57,287 nt of DNA. Origin: Burkholderiales bacterium (GTDB lineage Bacteria; Pseudomonadota; Gammaproteobacteria; Burkholderiales; Burkholderiaceae_C). Numbering within the stretch: the stretch's first letter is position 1; each line of letters starts with the position of its first letter. This document shows, piece after piece, positions 18,152 to 27,027 of this stretch. Both the position numbers and the translations under genes were made by a program. The notes beneath the pieces were generated by a model that saw nothing but the letters and a program-made list of their open reading frames with translations, was not told where the DNA came from and ran no database searches. The DNA is taken from positions 1 through 57,287 of the forward strand of contig JAGWTU010000034.1 in the NCBI GenBank assembly GCA_028868825.1, read 5' to 3'.

Positions 18152-18631
18152 ATGCAGGATCCACGCATCGAGCTGCTGCGCACGCTGCTGAGCCGGCAGG
18201 TCGTCGGCGCACTCGGCACGCTCCACGCCGGCAAGCCCGCCGTCTCGATGGTCCCCTTTGCCTGCGAGCCGCTGTCCAAGGCGCTGGTCATCCATGTCAG
18301 CCGGCTCGCCACGCACACCAGGGACATGGAGACCTCGCCCTGGGTCAGCCTGATGGTCATGGCCGATCGGGATCCGGCCGTGCCGCCGCAGGCGCTGGCG
18401 CGCATCACCGTGGCCGGTCGAGCCGAGCCCTGCCCGGCGGACGCGGCGGCATTCGAGCAGGCCCGAGGCGCGTACCTCGCGCGTTTCCCCGACAGCGAGC
18501 CGATGTTCGGCTTTGCGGATTTCTCGCTGTTCCTCGTTCAGCCCGAATCGGTGCGCGTCGTCGGCGGCTTCGGCCGGGCCGGGTCGATCACGCGGGCGCA
18601 GTACCTGCAGGCCATGACCGCCATGCCCTGA
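18152..18631 (+). CDS. HugZ-like pyridoxamine 5'-phosphate oxidase-fold protein
   Basis: 159 residues of FMN-binding split-barrel type. Recognisable parts are the N-terminal LLRTLLSRQVVGALGTL, SMVPFACE, and the C-terminal QPESVRVVGGFGRAGSI, which is the GGFGxA block of HugZ/HutZ-like haem-handling proteins and their PNPOx-fold relatives. The family binds flavin or haem; HugZ degrades haem. The visible protein lacks the long C-terminal DUF2470 extension of many HugZ members, so a general flavin- or haem-binding role is safer. It precedes the sox locus by about 190 bases and is not obviously part of it. Confidence 0.7.
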   Translation: MQDPRIELLRTLLSRQVVGALGTLHAGKPAVSMVPFACEPLSKALVIHVSRLATHTRDMETSPWVSLMVMADRDPAVPPQALARITVAGRAEPCPADAAAFEQARGAYLARFPDSEPMFGFADFSLFLVQPESVRVVGGFGRAGSITRAQYLQAMTAMP

Positions 18632-18748
18632 GGGCGATGCGCCCGCCATCCGCACGGCCGGCCCTCCCGACCGTTCGGCGCCGGGTGCGCGCGCCGCGCC
18701 GCATGGGGGGGGCAGCTATGGCAAACCCTGAGCCGGGTTAGTCCCAAC

Positions 18749-18780
18749 ATCTATTTATTCTCATACGCTTATATTCGTTC
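18749..18780 (+). promoter_or_regulatory. AT-rich control region upstream of soxC
   Basis: An island of about 30 bases rich in A and T (CTATTTATTC through CTTATATTCG) stands out in a 70 percent GC background, 40 to 70 bases upstream of the soxC start. It contains two direct ATTC elements 16 bases apart and an imperfect palindrome ACG-N2-TATA-N2-CGT (14 bases). It is a good candidate for the sox promoter and binding by the ArsR-type regulator encoded downstream, whose relatives bind AT-rich operators. No exact -35/-10 pair can be fixed. Confidence 0.45.
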
Positions 18781-18820
18781 CATCGCATGAACGGACCGCG
18801 TCCGTCGCGCAGGAGACGAA

Positions 18821-20191
18821 TTGGATCGAATCGCCGACCGCACCGGCCGCCTGCTCAAGGCACCTGAGAACGTCCTCGACGCGCAAGGCCTGCGCCGCGT
18901 CTGGGCCGAGGCGCGCGGCGGCCGGCGCGACTTCATCCGTAGCGCCTTCGCCGCCGCGGCCGCCACGGCGGCGGCCGTCGCGCCGGCCAGGGCCGTCGCC
19001 GCCGATGCCGTCGGCGACCCCGACATTCTCACGCTGCCCGAGCACAGCCGCGGCCTCGGTCGCCCGGTTGCCAGCGCCGGCTACGGCAGTCCGTCGCAGC
19101 ATGAATCGCAGGTCCAGCGCCGCCCCAGCCCGGGGCTGACGCAGACGACGCAGGCCTCCGTCTCTTTCGCGCCGCTGCAGTCGCTGTTCGGCATCGTCAC
19201 GCCCAGCGGCGTCCATTTCGAGCGCCACCACCAGGGCTGGTGGGACATCGACCCGGCGCATCACCGGCTGATGATCAACGGCTCGGACGAGAAGATGCTG
19301 CGCCAGCCGATGGTGTTCACGATGGACCAGCTGATGCGGCTGCCCTCGGTGAGCCGCTTCCACTTCATCGAATGCGGCGCCAACACCGGCATGGAATGGG
19401 GCAATGTCGCGGTGCCGACCTGCCAGTACACGCATGGCATGCTCAGTTGCAGCGAATTCACCGGCGTGCCCCTGCGCACGCTGCTCGAGATGGCCGGCGT
19501 CGACTTCAAGCGCGGCCGCTACATCCTCGCCGAGGGCGCCGACGGCTCGTCGATGACGCGCACGATCCCGATGGAACTCGTCGAGAGCGGCGAGGTGCTC
19601 GTCGCCTACGGCCAGAACGGCGAGATGCTCAGACCCGAGAACGGCTACCCGCTGCGCCTCGTCGTCCCCGGCGTGCAGGGCGTGAGCTGGGTCAAGTACC
19701 TGCGCCGCATCAAGGTCGGCGACCGGCCCTGGGCGACCAAGGACGAGGCCGTGCACTACATCGACCTCATGCCCGACGGCCAGCACCGCCAGTACACGAG
19801 CACGCAGGAATGCAAGAGCGTCGTCACGACGCCCTCGGGCGGCCAGGTGCTGCTCGACCGCGGCTACTACAGCATCAGCGGTCTGGCCTGGTCGGGGCGC
19901 GGCAAGGTCGCGCGCGTCGACGTCTCGGTCGACGGCGGTCGCAACTGGCACACCGCGACGCTGCAGACGCCGGTGCTCTCGAAATGCCTGACGCGCTTCA
20001 ACCTCGACTGGGTCTGGGACGGCAAGCCGGCGCTGGTGCAAAGCCGCGCCAGCGACGAGACCGGCTATGTCCAGCCGAGCACGCGCCAGTTGCGCGCCGT
20101 GCGCGGCACGCGCTCGATCTATCACAACAACGCGATCCAGACCTGGCTCGTGCAGGAAAGCGGCGAGGTGAAAAATGTTCAGCTGGCTTGA
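18821..20191 (+). CDS. soxC: sulfane dehydrogenase molybdenum subunit SoxC
   Basis: 456 residues. Periplasmic molybdoprotein that with SoxD oxidises the sulfane sulfur bound to SoxYZ, giving full oxidation of thiosulfate to sulfate. A twin-arginine signal (GGRRDFIRSAF, about residues 33-43) precedes an Ala-rich h-region. The sulfite-oxidase-type molybdopterin domain carries the Mo-ligand cysteine in FIECGANTG (Cys185), and a dimerisation domain follows (GKVARVDVSVDGGRNW). The start is TTG, supported by AGGAG 5 bases upstream and absence of an ATG nearby. It heads the cluster and overlaps soxD by 17 bases. The long N-terminus and adjacent soxD favour SoxC over a free sulfite dehydrogenase SorA. 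Confidence 0.95.
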   Translation: MDRIADRTGRLLKAPENVLDAQGLRRVWAEARGGRRDFIRSAFAAAAATAAAVAPARAVAADAVGDPDILTLPEHSRGLGRPVASAGYGSPSQHESQVQRRPSPGLTQTTQASVSFAPLQSLFGIVTPSGVHFERHHQGWWDIDPAHHRLMINGSDEKMLRQPMVFTMDQLMRLPSVSRFHFIECGANTGMEWGNVAVPTCQYTHGMLSCSEFTGVPLRTLLEMAGVDFKRGRYILAEGADGSSMTRTIPMELVESGEVLVAYGQNGEMLRPENGYPLRLVVPGVQGVSWVKYLRRIKVGDRPWATKDEAVHYIDLMPDGQHRQYTSTQECKSVVTTPSGGQVLLDRGYYSISGLAWSGRGKVARVDVSVDGGRNWHTATLQTPVLSKCLTRFNLDWVWDGKPALVQSRASDETGYVQPSTRQLRAVRGTRSIYHNNAIQTWLVQESGEVKNVQLA

Positions 20192-21287
20192 GCGCACGGC
20201 CGTCGCGCTGCTGGCCTGCGCCGCGGTGCAGGGCGTGTCTGCCGCCGGGGCCGCCAGGACCGTCGGTGACGCCGGCGCGTCGTATGTCGGCATCGGACGC
20301 GCCGCGACGCCGGCCGAGATCGCGGCCTGGAACATCGACGTGCGGCCCGATTTCCAGGGCCTGCCGCCCGGCCAGGGCAGCGTCGCGCAGGGCCAGGACC
20401 TGTGGGAAGCCAAGTGCTCGAGCTGCCACGGCGTGTTCGGCGAAAGCAACCAGATCTTCTCGCCGCTCGTCGGCGGCACGACGGCCGACGACGTCAAGAC
20501 CGGCCATGTGGCGCGCCTGCTCGACCGCGGCTTTCCGGCGCGCACGACGCTGATGAAGGTGGCGACGGTCTCGACGCTGTGGGACTACATCCGCCGCGCC
20601 ATGCCGTGGAACGCGCCCAAGTCCCTGACGCCCGACCAGGTCTACGCGGTGCTCGCCTACCTGCTCAACCTCGGCGGCATCGTCCCCGACGACTACACGC
20701 TGTCCAACGCCAACATCGCCGATGTGCGCATGCCCAACCGCAACGGCATGACGACCGACCACGGTCTGTGGCCGGGCAAGGGCCTGGGCAACGGCGGCCA
20801 CCCCGACGTGCAGGCGGTGGCCTGCATGCGCAACTGCGACGGCGAGCCGAAGATCGTCTCGGCGCTGCCCGATTTCGCGCGCAACGCCCATGGCAACCTG
20901 TCGCAGCAGAACCGCCCCTTCGGCGCGCAGCGCGGGTCCGACACCTCGAAGCCGCCGCCGGCGACGCTGGCCGAGACGCGCGCGCTGGCCGAGGCCGCCA
21001 GCCATGCGGCTGCCGCCGCGGCGACGCCGGGCGCCGCCGCGCTGGCCCTCGCGAAATCCCAGGGCTGCACCGCCTGCCACGACCGCGTGAACCGCATCGT
21101 CGGCCCGCCATTCGCCGAGATCGCGCCCCGCTATGCCCATCGCGCCGACCTGCCGAGCTATCTCGCTGGCAAGATCCGCTCCGGCGGCAGCGGTGTCTGG
21201 GGCGAGATCCCGATGCCGCCGCAGTCGCTGCCCGAAGCCGATCTACAGGTCATCGCACAATGGCTGGCCCAGGGCGCCGCGCCCTGA
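20175..21287 (+). CDS. soxD: sulfane dehydrogenase diheme cytochrome c subunit SoxD
   Basis: 370 residues. An N-terminal signal peptide (ALLACAAVQGVSAAGA) is followed by two cytochrome c domains: heme motif CSSCH at about 81-85 and CTACH at about 298-302, with methionine-containing loops (MPWNAPKSL, IPMPPQSL) that could supply axial ligands. SoxD takes electrons from SoxC. The start lies within the end of soxC, so the two are translationally coupled. The domain order and spacing are those of diheme SoxD. Confidence 0.93.
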   Translation: MFSWLERTAVALLACAAVQGVSAAGAARTVGDAGASYVGIGRAATPAEIAAWNIDVRPDFQGLPPGQGSVAQGQDLWEAKCSSCHGVFGESNQIFSPLVGGTTADDVKTGHVARLLDRGFPARTTLMKVATVSTLWDYIRRAMPWNAPKSLTPDQVYAVLAYLLNLGGIVPDDYTLSNANIADVRMPNRNGMTTDHGLWPGKGLGNGGHPDVQAVACMRNCDGEPKIVSALPDFARNAHGNLSQQNRPFGAQRGSDTSKPPPATLAETRALAEAASHAAAAAATPGAAALALAKSQGCTACHDRVNRIVGPPFAEIAPRYAHRADLPSYLAGKIRSGGSGVWGEIPMPPQSLPEADLQVIAQWLAQGAAP

Positions 21288-21333
21288 TCCCGAACCGAAC
21301 CAACCGCATCCGCCGCACACCAGGAGAATGTCG

Positions 21334-21804
21334 ATGCTGCACCGTAGAGAGATGCTCACCCGCTCGGCCCAGGTCGCCGGCATGCTGGCCGCGCTGGGCC
21401 TGCTGCCCGGCCTGGCCGCCGCCGCCGACGCGCCCGGCTTCAACACCGCCGCCTTCGATGCCAAGTCGATGGCCGACGTGATGAAGGCGCTCGGCGCCTT
21501 GGCGCCGGCCGAGAGCAAGGACGTGACGATCACCGGACCCGACATCGCCGAGAACGGCGCCGTCGTGCAGGTCGGTGCCGCGACGACGCTGCCCGGCGTC
21601 AAGCGCCTGCTGCTGCTCGTCGAGAAGAACCCGGCGACACTGTCGGCGATGTTCGACATCTCCGATGCCGTCGACCCGCAGATCACGACACGCGTGAAGA
21701 TGGGCCAGTCGTCCAATGTCTACGCGGTGGCGATCACCGGCGACGGCAAGGTCCACTACGCGGCCAAGGAAGTCAAAGTCACCCTCGGCGGCTGCGGCGG
21801 CTGA
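21334..21804 (+). CDS. soxY: sulfur carrier subunit SoxY
   Basis: 156 residues. The C-terminus ends in GGCGG, the swinging-arm motif whose cysteine carries the substrate sulfur as thiosulfonate or persulfide. A twin-arginine leader (RREMLTRSAQVAG) directs export together with SoxZ. Two in-frame ATGs lie 6 bases apart; the second is chosen because AGGAG is 7 bases upstream of it but only 1 base from the first. It follows soxD after 46 bases and precedes soxZ. Confidence 0.95.
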   Translation: MLHRREMLTRSAQVAGMLAALGLLPGLAAAADAPGFNTAAFDAKSMADVMKALGALAPAESKDVTITGPDIAENGAVVQVGAATTLPGVKRLLLLVEKNPATLSAMFDISDAVDPQITTRVKMGQSSNVYAVAITGDGKVHYAAKEVKVTLGGCGG

Positions 21805-21824
21805 ACAGGAACCAGGAGCAGACC

Positions 21825-22136
21825 ATGGCAGACCCGATGCGCATCCGCGCCCAAGCGAGCAACGGCAAGGCGACCGTCCGCGTCCTCATGGCGCACGAGA
21901 TGGAGACCGGCCAGCGCAAGGACAGCAACGGCAAGGTGATACCGGCCTGGTACATCCAGGAGGTCACGGCGCAACTCAACGGCAAGACCGTGATGACGGC
22001 GCAATGGGGACCTTCGGTGTCGAAGAACCCGTTCCTGCAATTCAATGTCCGCGGCGCCAAGGCGGGCGACAAGATCACGATATCGTGGCTCGACAATCAC
22101 GGTGACAAGCGCAGCGACGAAGCGACGGTGAGCTGA
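21825..22136 (+). CDS. soxZ: sulfur carrier complex subunit SoxZ
   Basis: 103 residues with no signal peptide, as expected because SoxZ is co-exported with SoxY. Family sequences include MRIRAQASNGKATVRVLMAH near the start and NPFLQFNVRGAKAGD in the second half, forming an immunoglobulin-like fold that supports the SoxY arm. Located 20 bases after soxY with a clear purine-rich ribosome site (AGGAGCAG). Confidence 0.95.
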   Translation: MADPMRIRAQASNGKATVRVLMAHEMETGQRKDSNGKVIPAWYIQEVTAQLNGKTVMTAQWGPSVSKNPFLQFNVRGAKAGDKITISWLDNHGDKRSDEATVS

Positions 22137-22174
22137 ACGGCCGCCCGGCCGCCGCGCCACAGACAGGAGACAGC

Positions 22175-22987
22175 ATGCACAGGACGAAGGTGGCCGCGCT
22201 CGTCGCGGTGGGGGCGATGTCCGGATGGGCCGGCCTGGCCGGCGCGCAGACCAAATCGGTCGCCGACAGCATCGCCGAATACCGCGCGATGCTCCAGGAC
22301 GACAACCCGGCCGAGCTCTTCGAGGCCAAGGGCGAGGAGTTGTGGAAGACGCCGCGCGGCCCGAAGCACGCGACGCTGCAGAGCTGCGACCTCGGCCAGG
22401 GACCGGGCGTCGTCAAGGGCGTCTTCGTCGCGCTGCCGCGCTGGTTCGACGACACCGGCCGCGTGCAGGATCTCGAATCGCGGTTGCTGACCTGCATGGA
22501 GCGCATCCAGGGCTTCGACGCCGCGGCCATCGCCGCGACGCCTTTCGGCAAGGGCGAGCAGTCGGCCATCGAAGGGCTGGTGGCCTGGATCTCGGCGCAG
22601 TCGCGCGGCATGAAGATGGCTCTGCCGCAGGGCCATGCCGAGGAGCGCCGGCAATACGAACTCGGCAAGCGCGCCTTCTACTACCGCGCCGGTCCGTACG
22701 ATTTCTCCTGCGATTCCTGCCACGGCCAGGCCGGCAAGCGCATCCGGCTGCAGGACCTGCCCGACCTGCGCTCGAACCCCGGCGACGGCGTCGGCTACGC
22801 CGCCTGGCCGGCCTACCGCGTCAGCAGCGGCGAGCTCTGGAGCATGCAGCGCCGGCTCAACGACTGCTTCCGCCAGCAGCGCTTCCCGTATCCCGGCTAT
22901 GCCTCGCCGGTGACGATCGCCCTGCAGGTCTACATGGGCGTCAATGCCAAGGGCGCGGTCTCGGCCGCACCGGCGCTCAAGCGCTGA
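22175..22987 (+). CDS. soxA: L-cysteine S-thiosulfotransferase subunit SoxA, single-heme type
   Basis: 270 residues with a Sec signal (cleavage after LAGAQ). One heme motif is visible, CDSCH at about 179-183, and the catalytic cysteine that becomes a persulfide is in LNDCFRQQRFP (Cys231). The N-terminal domain has Cys71 and Cys107 but no CxxCH. In known monoheme SoxA proteins a disulfide replaces the first heme, which fits these two residues. With SoxX it attaches thiosulfate to the SoxY cysteine. Preceded by AGGAG and followed closely by soxX. Confidence 0.95.
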   Translation: MHRTKVAALVAVGAMSGWAGLAGAQTKSVADSIAEYRAMLQDDNPAELFEAKGEELWKTPRGPKHATLQSCDLGQGPGVVKGVFVALPRWFDDTGRVQDLESRLLTCMERIQGFDAAAIAATPFGKGEQSAIEGLVAWISAQSRGMKMALPQGHAEERRQYELGKRAFYYRAGPYDFSCDSCHGQAGKRIRLQDLPDLRSNPGDGVGYAAWPAYRVSSGELWSMQRRLNDCFRQQRFPYPGYASPVTIALQVYMGVNAKGAVSAAPALKR

Positions 22988-22998
22988 AGGAGGACCGC

Positions 22999-23679
22999 AT
23001 GCAGACCACCCGTTCCACCCGTACCGTCGCCGCGGCGACCGCCATCGCGGCTCTCGCCGCCGCGGCAGCCCTCGTCGGCTGCGCGTCGCCGGCGTCCGCG
23101 CCCGCAGCGGACTACGACGCCGAACTCGCGGCGATGATGAAGGCCAGCTTCCACGACCGCGGCATCGCCACCGTCGACCGCCTCGTGCAGGACGCCTCCG
23201 ACGCCGCCTGCAGCCAGGCGATGGGCCAGCCGCTGCCCGCCGCGCTCGCCGAGCGGCTGCAGCAGGAAGCGGCGGCCACCGTGCGCCCGCCGGCCGACGG
23301 CCGCTACATCGGCGACTGGCGCGCCGGCGAGAAACTCGCGCAGAACGGCCGCGGCATGACCTGGACCGACAAGTCGGCCGCGCCCGCCGACAACGGCGCC
23401 AACTGCTACAACTGCCACCAGCTCGCGCCGCAGGAGATCTCCTTCGGCACGATAGGCCCCAGCCTCTACGGCTACGGCAAGCAGCGCGGCGTCACCGACC
23501 TGGCGAGCGCGACGGCCAAGCCCATCATCGAATACACCTGGGCCAAGCTCTACAACGCCAAGTCCTACAACGCCTGTTCGGGCATGCCGCGCTTCGGCGC
23601 CCATCGGCTGCTCGACGATCGTCAGATGGCCGACGTGATGGCGCTGCTGCTCGACCCGCAGTCGCCGGTGAATCGCTAG
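22999..23679 (+). CDS. soxX: cytochrome c subunit SoxX with a lipobox-like signal
   Basis: 226 residues. Heme motif CYNCH at about 136-140, and a probable Met ligand in CSGMPRFG (Met196), as in SoxX. The N-terminal signal ends in LVGCAS (Cys28), which reads as a lipobox rather than a simple Sec cleavage site, so the protein may be a lipoprotein tethered to a membrane. A long spacer of about 100 residues between signal and heme domain makes it a large SoxX. AAGGAGG about 8 bases upstream supports the ATG. Lies 11 bases after soxA. Confidence 0.92.
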   Translation: MQTTRSTRTVAAATAIAALAAAAALVGCASPASAPAADYDAELAAMMKASFHDRGIATVDRLVQDASDAACSQAMGQPLPAALAERLQQEAAATVRPPADGRYIGDWRAGEKLAQNGRGMTWTDKSAAPADNGANCYNCHQLAPQEISFGTIGPSLYGYGKQRGVTDLASATAKPIIEYTWAKLYNAKSYNACSGMPRFGAHRLLDDRQMADVMALLLDPQSPVNR

Positions 23680-23681
23680 CC

Positions 23682-25424
23682 ATGTCGCTGTCCAAACGCG
23701 AGTTCCTCCAGGTCCTGGGGGCGGCCGCGGCCGCCGGGCTGAACCTCGGCCGCTGGTCCGAAGCCGACGCCGCGACGGCGCAGCAGGGCCTGTACGAGAT
23801 GCCGAAATTCGGCAACTGCTCGCTGCTGCACATGACCGATTGCCATGCGCAGCTGCTGCCGATCCGCTTCCGCGAGCCCGGCGTCAACATCGGCATCGGC
23901 TCGATGCAGGGCCATTGGCCGCACCTCGTCGGCGAGGCGCTGCTCAAGGCCGCCGGCGTCGCGCCCGGCAGCGCGATGGCGCATGCCGTGACCTGCATCG
24001 ATTTCGAGCAGGCCTCGCGCCGCTATGGCCGCGTCGGCGGCTTTGCGCACCTGGCCACGCTCGTCAAGCAGCTGCGCGCGAGCCGCCCGGGCGCGCTGCT
24101 GCTCGACGGCGGCGACACCTGGCAGGGCTCGGCGACCTCGCTGTGGACGCAGGGCCAGGACATGGTCGATGCGGCCAAGCTGCTCGGCGTCGACGTGATG
24201 ACGGGGCATTGGGAATTCACCTACGGCATGGAGCGCGTGAAGGCCATCGTCGACAAGGAATTCGCCGGTCACATCGACTTCGTCGCGCAGAACGTGAAGA
24301 CCGCCGATTTCGGCGACCCGGTGTTCAAGCCCTACGTCATCAAGCGCGTCGGCGACACGCGCGTGGCCGTCGTCGGCCAGGCCTTCCCGTACACGCCGAT
24401 CGCCAATCCGCGCTATTTCGTCGCCGACTGGAGCTTCGGCATCCAGGACGACAACCTGCAGAAGGCCGTCGACGCCGCGCGCGCCGAGGGCGCCGAGGTC
24501 GTCGTCGTGCTCTCGCACAACGGCATGGACGTCGACCTCAAGATGGCCAGCCGCGTGCGCGGCGTCGACGCGATCTTCGGCGGCCACACGCACGACGGCG
24601 TGCCGGTGGCGGTGCCGGTGTCCAACGCCGGCGGCAAGACGCTGGTGACGAACGCCGGCAGCAACGGCAAATTCCTCGGCGTGATGGATTTCGACGTGCG
24701 CGGCGGCAAGGTGCAGGACTACCGCTACCGGTTGCTGCCGGTCTTCGCCGACCAGTTGCCGGCCGATCCGGCGATGGCCGCGCTGATCGATCGCGTGCGC
24801 GCGCCCTACGCCCGGCGGCTGGCCGAAACGCTCGCCGTCACCGACGGCCTGCTGTACCGGCGCGGCAATTTCAACGGCAGCTGGGACCAGCTCGTCTGCG
24901 ACGCGCTGATGGACGTGCAGGGCGCCGAGATCGCGTTCTCGCCCGGTTTCCGCTGGGGCACGACGCTGCTGCCGGGCGAGCCGATCACGCGTGAGCTGAT
25001 GATGGACCAGCTCGCCATCACCTACCCCTACGCCACGCTGACCGAAATGAGCGGCGCGCAGATCAAGGCCGTGCTCGAGGATGTCGCCGACAACCTCTTC
25101 AACCCCGACCCGTATTACCAGCAGGGCGGCGACATGGTGCGCGTCGGCGGCCTCGCCTACACCTGCCGTCCCGGCGAGGCGATGGGCCGGCGCATCGACG
25201 CGATGACGCTGGGCGGCAAGCCGCTCGAAGCCGACCGCGTCTACAAGGTCGCCGGCTGGGCCCCGGTGGCCGAGGCCGCGGCGCATGCGCCGGGCGTCAA
25301 ACCGGTGTGGGACGTCGTCGAGTCCTGGCTGCGTGCGCAGCCGGGCGGCCATGTCGCCACCCGTCGCATCAACACCCCCCGGCTCGTCGGCGTCGCCGGC
25401 AATCCGGGTCTGCAGACGACCTGA
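23682..25424 (+). CDS. soxB: thiosulfohydrolase SoxB
   Basis: 580 residues, a di-manganese 5'-nucleotidase-like enzyme that releases sulfate from SoxY-bound thiosulfonate. A Tat-like leader has KR in place of RR (SKREFLQVLGAAAAAGL). Metal and active-site blocks are HMTDCHAQLLP, LLLDGGDTWQG, DVMTGHWEFTYG, VVLSHNGMDVD and FGGHTHDG. The C-terminal nucleotidase-type domain follows (FNGSWDQLVCDALM). The start is two bases after soxX's stop codon, so coupled translation is likely. Confidence 0.96.
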   Translation: MSLSKREFLQVLGAAAAAGLNLGRWSEADAATAQQGLYEMPKFGNCSLLHMTDCHAQLLPIRFREPGVNIGIGSMQGHWPHLVGEALLKAAGVAPGSAMAHAVTCIDFEQASRRYGRVGGFAHLATLVKQLRASRPGALLLDGGDTWQGSATSLWTQGQDMVDAAKLLGVDVMTGHWEFTYGMERVKAIVDKEFAGHIDFVAQNVKTADFGDPVFKPYVIKRVGDTRVAVVGQAFPYTPIANPRYFVADWSFGIQDDNLQKAVDAARAEGAEVVVVLSHNGMDVDLKMASRVRGVDAIFGGHTHDGVPVAVPVSNAGGKTLVTNAGSNGKFLGVMDFDVRGGKVQDYRYRLLPVFADQLPADPAMAALIDRVRAPYARRLAETLAVTDGLLYRRGNFNGSWDQLVCDALMDVQGAEIAFSPGFRWGTTLLPGEPITRELMMDQLAITYPYATLTEMSGAQIKAVLEDVADNLFNPDPYYQQGGDMVRVGGLAYTCRPGEAMGRRIDAMTLGGKPLEADRVYKVAGWAPVAEAAAHAPGVKPVWDVVESWLRAQPGGHVATRRINTPRLVGVAGNPGLQTT

Positions 25425-25438
25425 TCGAGGAGACCGTG

Positions 25439-25867
25439 ATGATGATGAACGCGATTCGACGCTGGATTTCGCTGCTGACGCTGATGCTCGCCTGCGGCCT
25501 CGCCACGGCCCAGGGCGCCGACACCGTCGTCTATCACATCGACAACGCCGAGCAGCAGGCGCTCAAGGGGCTGCGCAACATCCGCAACCATCTCGATGTC
25601 GACCCGAAGGCGCAGATCATCGTCGTCACCCATGCCGAGGGTGTCGACTTCCTGATGGAGGGCGCCAAGGACCGCAACGGCAGCCTCTATGCCGGTCCGG
25701 TGTCGGCGCTGAAGAGCCGCGGCGTGAAGTTCGAGGTCTGCGAGATCACGCTGAAGAACCGCGGCCTGAAGCAGGACCAGTTCATCCAGGAGGCCGATTT
25801 CACGCCCTCGGGCGTCGTCCGCCTGGCCCAGCTCCAGCATCAGGGCTACGCCTACATCAAGCCCTAG
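25439..25867 (+). CDS. periplasmic DsrE/DsrF-like protein
   Basis: 142 residues. Signal peptide MMMNAIRRWISLLTLMLACG with cleavage near ATAQG, followed by a DsrE-type fold: VVYHIDNAEQQALKGLRNIR, IIVVTHAEGVDFL and FEVCEITLKNR with a single conserved cysteine that could carry persulfide sulfur. Such proteins accompany sox clusters in Burkholderiales and probably shuttle or accept sulfane sulfur in the periplasm; the exact role is inferred. GAGGAG lies 7 bases before the ATG. Confidence 0.82.
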   Translation: MMMNAIRRWISLLTLMLACGLATAQGADTVVYHIDNAEQQALKGLRNIRNHLDVDPKAQIIVVTHAEGVDFLMEGAKDRNGSLYAGPVSALKSRGVKFEVCEITLKNRGLKQDQFIQEADFTPSGVVRLAQLQHQGYAYIKP

Positions 25868-25906
25868 CCGGGCGCGGCGACGGGGCGGCAGCGAGGCAGG
25901 GCGGCC

Positions 25907-27016
25907 ATGGGCATCGAGGCGCTGACCGAATCGCTGGGCGAAGGCCGCACGCTCGCGCTTGCCGGGCTCGTCGTCGGCGCCGGCTTCGGCTTCATGGCCC
26001 AGCGCTCGCGCTTCTGCCTGCGCTCGGCGGTGGTCGAGTTCGCGCGCAACCATCCGGGCGGCAAGCTCACGGTGTGGCTGTTCGCCTTCGCCACCGCGAC
26101 GCTGCTGACGCAGGCGCTGGCCTGGTCCGGTGCGCTCGATACCCATGAATCGCGACTCATCGCCGTGCGCGGCAGCCTCTCGGGCGCGCTCGTCGGCGGG
26201 CTGCTGTTCGGCGCCGGGATGATCCTGGCGCGCGGCTGCTCGAGCCGGCTGCTGGTGCTGGCGGCGCAGGGCAATCTGCGCTCGCTGATCTCCGGCCTCG
26301 TGTTCGCCGTCGCCGCGCAGGCGGCGATGACCGGCATCCTGGCGCCGCTGCGCGAGGGCATCTCGGCCTGGTGGACGATCGACGGCGGCACCGCGCGCGA
26401 CATCCTCGCGCGCACCGGACTCGGCCCCGCGGCCGGGCTGGCCTGGGGCGCGCTGTGGCTGGCCGCGGCCGTGCTCTGGGCGCGGCGGCAGTCGGTGCAG
26501 GCCTGGGGCTGGGCCGGCGCCGTCGGCGTCGGGATCACGATCGCCGCCGCGTGGTGGGCCACCTCGGCGATCGTGCATGTCTCGTTCGACACCCATCCGG
26601 TGCAGTCGCTGAGCTTCACCGGCCCCTCGGCCGAGGTGCTGTCGCGCGTGCTGTTCGCCGGCGACAAGCCGCCGACCTTCGATCTCGGGCTCGTCCCCGG
26701 CGTCTTCATCGGCGCCTTCGTCGCCGCCGCGCTGTACGGCGAGATCGAACTCGTCGGCTTCCAGGGCGGGGCGAGCATGCGGCGCTACATCGTCGGCGCC
26801 CTGTGCATGGGCTTCGGCGGCATGCTCGCCGGCGGCTGCGCGGTCGGCGCGGGGCTCACCGGCACCTCGGTCTTCGCGCTGACCTCGTACCTCGCGCTGT
26901 GCGGCATGTGGGCCGGCGGCGCGATCACCGACCGCCTGCTCGACCAGCATCCGGTGGGCCCGCTGCCGCAGCCGATGTCGCGCGACGAGGCGCCGAGCGC
27001 CGCGCCCACGCGCTGA
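25907..27016 (+). CDS. YeeE/YedE (TsuA-type) sulfur-compound transporter
   Basis: 369 residues, about nine or ten hydrophobic segments. Conserved cysteines sit in SRFCLRSAV, RGCSSRLLVL and GGCAVGAGLTGT, matching the three-cysteine path proposed for the thiosulfate transporter TsuA. Located between dsrE-like and soxH-like genes, so thiosulfate or sulfane-sulfur transport is likely. A second paralogue lies about 3.5 kb downstream. Confidence 0.85.
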   Translation: MGIEALTESLGEGRTLALAGLVVGAGFGFMAQRSRFCLRSAVVEFARNHPGGKLTVWLFAFATATLLTQALAWSGALDTHESRLIAVRGSLSGALVGGLLFGAGMILARGCSSRLLVLAAQGNLRSLISGLVFAVAAQAAMTGILAPLREGISAWWTIDGGTARDILARTGLGPAAGLAWGALWLAAAVLWARRQSVQAWGWAGAVGVGITIAAAWWATSAIVHVSFDTHPVQSLSFTGPSAEVLSRVLFAGDKPPTFDLGLVPGVFIGAFVAAALYGEIELVGFQGGASMRRYIVGALCMGFGGMLAGGCAVGAGLTGTSVFALTSYLALCGMWAGGAITDRLLDQHPVGPLPQPMSRDEAPSAAPTR

Positions 27017-27027
27017 GCCGCCCGATC

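Noticed and set aside
18821..20191. Sulfite dehydrogenase SorA for the molybdoprotein
   Set aside because: The adjacent diheme SoxD and the soxYZAXB genes identify SoxC.
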